A stretch of DNA of 64,000 nucleotides from Humulus lupulus (lineage: Eukaryota > Streptophyta > Magnoliopsida > Rosales > Cannabaceae): assembly GCF_963169125.1 (NCBI RefSeq), contig NC_084795.1, positions 261,573,042-261,637,041 of the forward strand. The letters are read 5' to 3'. The notes beneath the pieces are model-generated. The model was not told where the DNA came from and did no database searches. It saw nothing but the letters and a program-made list of their open reading frames with translations. This document shows positions 61,061 through 64,000 of this stretch, in pieces. Every line of letters begins with the position of its first letter. Position 1 is the first letter of the stretch. The translations under genes were made by a program, and so were the position numbers.

Positions 61061-61800
61061 ATGGTCAAAAGGCAGTTCCAGCTCAACTTGCCCAACAAGT
61101 TGTATCCCCACCTGCGAGGGAGGAAAATCGACCTCCCCCAATCGATGGAGAAGATGTAATAACCATCGCAGGGGGACCACAAATTGTAGGGTCGGGCATA
61201 AACGCTCAGAAGAGGTATGTCCAAGAGCTAAAAATTGGAGATGGATCTCCCTATGTGCCTAAACCACGAGCTTCGAAACAACAGAGAGTTGAATCCCAAC
61301 CTATCACTTTCACCGAAGAGGACGCTTCGCACGTCTGATTTCCTCATAATGACCCCTGGTCATAACGTTCCAACTCACCAATAAGAGGGTGCATCGAGTC
61401 TTGATTTATAACGGGAGCTCGGTTAACATCCTTTATAAAGCGACCTTGGAAAAGATGGGTCTTTCTGTTCGAGATCTTAAAGCCTTTGTAACAATGTTAT
61501 ACAGATTCTCAAGAGAGGGAATTGCTAGTACAAGGTCTTTTGAGCTCCTAGTGACCTTGGAAGACTATCCAGTCTTGATAACTAAGATGCTAGAGTTCAT
61601 CGTAGTAAACACCCCGTCAGCCTACAATGTACTGCTCGGGAGACCAGCCCTGATTAGGTTGGAGGCAGTCACATCTGTTAGGCATTTGGCCATAAAATTC
61701 CCAACACCCAACGGTATTGGGACACTGAAGGGAGATCAATTAGCAGCTCGAGAATGCTATAGCATCTCGATGAGGGGGAAAGACCAAGCTAGTGCATAGG
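61061..61800 (+). pseudogene. Tat pol, protease region (active-site Asp lost)
   Basis: Continues the Tat element after chromovirus B. 61061-61340 gives VVSPPAREENRPPPIDGEDV and ITFTEEDASHV. After a frameshift near 61340-61390 an open 136-codon stretch reads RVLIYNGSSVNILYKATLEK and VLLGRPALIRLEAVTSVRHL, the retropepsin-like fold. The catalytic triplet is Y-N-G, with Tyr at 61407-61409 where Asp is required, so the protease should be inactive. The stop at 61797 separates it from RT. Confidence 0.85.
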
Positions 61801-62725
61801 AACTAGTCATCATTGAGGAAATTGATGAAGTGATATACGAGGTCGATGAAGAGATCGACCCAAGGGTAGAAGAAGACAGGGCTGATCTCGGTCCGATTTA
61901 AGAGCTAGAAGAGATTTAGCTCAATGAAAATGACACCACCAAGGCGGTAAAGATTGGGAAGAACCTCACAAAGGACGCGAGATAGCAGTTAATTCACTTC
62001 CTGAGGGAAAATCAGGATGTATTTGCATGGTCGTACTTAGATATGATTGGGATCTATCCCAATGTTATAAGCCATGCACTAAATATCGACAAAAACTTCC
62101 CTCCCAAACATCAAAAGAGAAGACTTCTCGACGATGAGAGGAAGAAGGCCTTGAAAGAGGAGGTCGACAGACTAAAAGCAAACATGCTCATCCGTGATGC
62201 TTTCTATCCAGAATGGATTGCCAACCCAGTACTGGTCCCGAAATCAAATGACAAATGGAAAACTTGCATCGACTATTCTGACCTCAACAAAGGGTGCCCA
62301 AAAGATTGTTTCCCTCTGCCTCGAATTGATCAGCTCGTGGATGCAACCTCGGTTCATGACATTATGTCATTCATGGACGCATATTCTGGAAATAACCAGC
62401 TAGCCATGCATGCACTCGACTTGAAGCATACAAGCTTTATGACAGATAAATGGCTATATTGTTACAACATGATGCCATTCAGGCTCAAAAATGTTGGGGC
62501 TACATATCAAAGACTGGTAAATAGGATGTTTGTCGAACAGATAGGAAACAACATGGAAGTGTATGTAGACGACATGCTGGTCAAGTCCAAACACAATAAT
62601 AACCATGTTGATGACCTCCGTATAATGTTTTTCCATACTTCGAAAATATAACATGAGACTCAAAACACAAAAGTGTTCATTTGTAGTATCTTCAGGAAAG
62701 TTTCTCAAATTTATAGTGAACGCTT
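61801..62725 (+). pseudogene. Tat pol, reverse transcriptase (interrupted)
   Basis: A linker with at least three stops (61797-61990) reads DEEIDPRVEEDRADLG and LRENQDVFAWSYLDM. An open stretch at 62043-62651 follows: MIGIYPNVISHALNIDKNFP, KALKEEVDRLKANMLIRDAF, KTCIDYSDLNKGCPKDCFPL, FMDAYSGNNQLAMHALD (catalytic Asp) and VYVDDMLVKSK (YVDD). This wording is typical of the Tat/Ogre branch of Ty3/gypsy RTs. A frameshift at about 62635 precedes MRLKTQKCSFVVSSGKFLKF. A Copia LTR at 62731 then cuts the domain, and RNase H and integrase lie outside the window, if present. Confidence 0.9.
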
Positions 62726-62730
62726 GAGGC

Positions 62731-64000
62731 TGTTGGGGTTTTATGCCTTAATTAAAACCCAAATTCTTTGTAATCTCATTTTCTTATCAATAAAAGAATA
62801 GAATTCATTTTTTGACTTGGTCATTCACTTTGCTCATATGTTTTATTTTCATGATTATTTGTTTGATATAAACTTCTATTAAATCCCGAGCATATAGCTA
62901 ATCTTATTTATAGTGACGTAATCACAGTGGAATATAAATATGATTATATGTTCAAAATAAGTTAGTCATAAGATTAGTCAGTGCACAGGATTTACACTGA
63001 CTTGCCAATCTACTATATGATCAACTTACATATTACAGTGTTATGTTCTTTCCAGAACATTAGCAAAGTAGATAAGATCGGATGTATTTGTTACATCGGA
63101 CAGGACCGATATTGACAATTGATAAGATAATTATTATCTATTCTAGTCATATCATATAGTTTCCCATATGTCAATTCAATCTCAAATCTGAGTGGTTAGC
63201 GTTCTAACTGATTGTATTATTTGAGTTCTTTTACTTATTCATTACCAGCTTACCCTACAGACTAGCCCATACTTACATCTTGGGAACTCGGTAGTATAAT
63301 TGACTGGGAGTGTTAATCATAGATATGAACATCTATAGCTTCTGATGAAGAAGTAAAATGATGGTTTCCTTTTAGTTTGGTTCAAGGTGTTAAATGATAG
63401 AGATCTCATTTTAGTAATTAAATTAGTTTACTGAAATATCATTTACAAGGAACTAAGTGTTTTAAGGATAAAATACAATGAGAGGTAAACAATATTTTAG
63501 TCCTATCTCATTGTAGACCGTCTATAGAGGATTGAATGACAATTATGGTTGTAACAATGGATAATTAATAGCGTATCTATATTTGTTATAGAGCGTTCTA
63601 TGAATTCAAGAGTGCCATTCCGAGTCTATAGTGGAGTCACGAGGAATTAATAAGTTAGTAAATTTATTTGTTAGATTTATGATAACTTATTGGAGCTTGA
63701 TTTCATAGGCCCATGGTCCCCATTGTACCTTGGATAAAATCATCTAGATAGCCTCAATTAATTAATTTAATTATCAATTAGAATTATCAAAGTTTACTAG
63801 GTCAATTTTGGATAGTTTCACAAAGTTATGTATTTTTTAGAAGAAAAGATAAATTTGGGCATATTTATTAATTAAGATAAATTGATATCTAAATTAATAA
63901 ATAAGTTTAAATCAATGTTCATATTATAAATAATTAATTTGATCAATGATTTAAATAATTATTTAATTAATTAAATCAATAGAAAATAATACATGCCTTG
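62731..64000 (+). mobile_element. Copia-type LTR, left end, running off the window
   Basis: Begins TGTTGGGGTTTTATGCC exactly where the Tat RT frame breaks (flank gaggc at 62726-62730). It has AT-rich, LTR-like content with a tcaataaaag block near 62790. At least 1270 bp long with no end in the window, so it resembles the long LTRs of some Copia lineages. Orientation is inferred from its TG start only, since a TG...CA tip does not by itself fix the strand. Confidence 0.65.

Noticed and set aside
1..64000. CRISPR arrays, bacterial operons, defence systems, tRNA or rRNA genes
   Set aside because: No spaced identical direct repeats, cloverleaf candidates or rRNA segments were noticed. The tandem arrays found lack unique equal-length spacers, and the content is plant nuclear.

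Overview
This window is nuclear DNA of a flowering plant (probably a eudicot), and nearly all of it is transposable elements. I see no bacterial gene layout, rRNA, tRNA or CRISPR. I also see no convincing intact host protein-coding gene. The plant assignment rests on what is present: Copia and Ty3/gypsy LTR retrotransposons of Tat and chromovirus type, L1-type LINEs, a CACTA terminus, MITEs, canonical introns and TATA boxes. The species cannot be named from the sequence alone.

Layout, left half. The 3' tip of a CACTA transposon occupies 1-320. A small insertion flanked by 16-bp direct repeats lies at 1258-2092. A 5'-truncated L1-type LINE (2275-11319) is split by a degenerate minus-strand Copia element (4400-10762), with exact 5-bp target duplications. 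AT-rich intergenic DNA follows, with a MULE-like repeat, a foldback MITE (13373-13768) and a 77-bp tandem repeat. A second, young Copia element (16990-24140, minus strand) carries a near-intact 1320-residue polyprotein.

Layout, middle (24141-33520). This is the least TE-dense stretch. It holds a 530-bp polypyrimidine tract, a diverged array of GGTAACC-type motifs, a solo gypsy LTR (28107-28906), a short LINE copy with an 11-bp target duplication, and a Tourist-like MITE. The only hint of a host gene is a promoter and 5' leader near 29970-30540.

Layout, right half (33523-64000). A nested stack of elements lies here. A minus-oriented gypsy LTR (33523-34355) is followed by a plus-strand, intron-containing accessory gene (35345 to about 37700). 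That gene has its own TATA box and leader intron. It is joined directly to a plus-strand Tat-lineage gag-pol. The gag is cut into three pieces by a chromovirus (38414-47888, minus) and a Copia-type solo LTR (48509-50741). A second chromovirus (51550-61055, plus), itself interrupted by another LTR, separates gag from protease and RT. The RT is finally cut by a Copia LTR that starts at 62731 and runs off the window.

The most unusual feature is the accessory gene. It has three introns in consistent phase and its own promoter, it runs opposite to its LTR, and it abuts gag in what looks like a chimeric junction.
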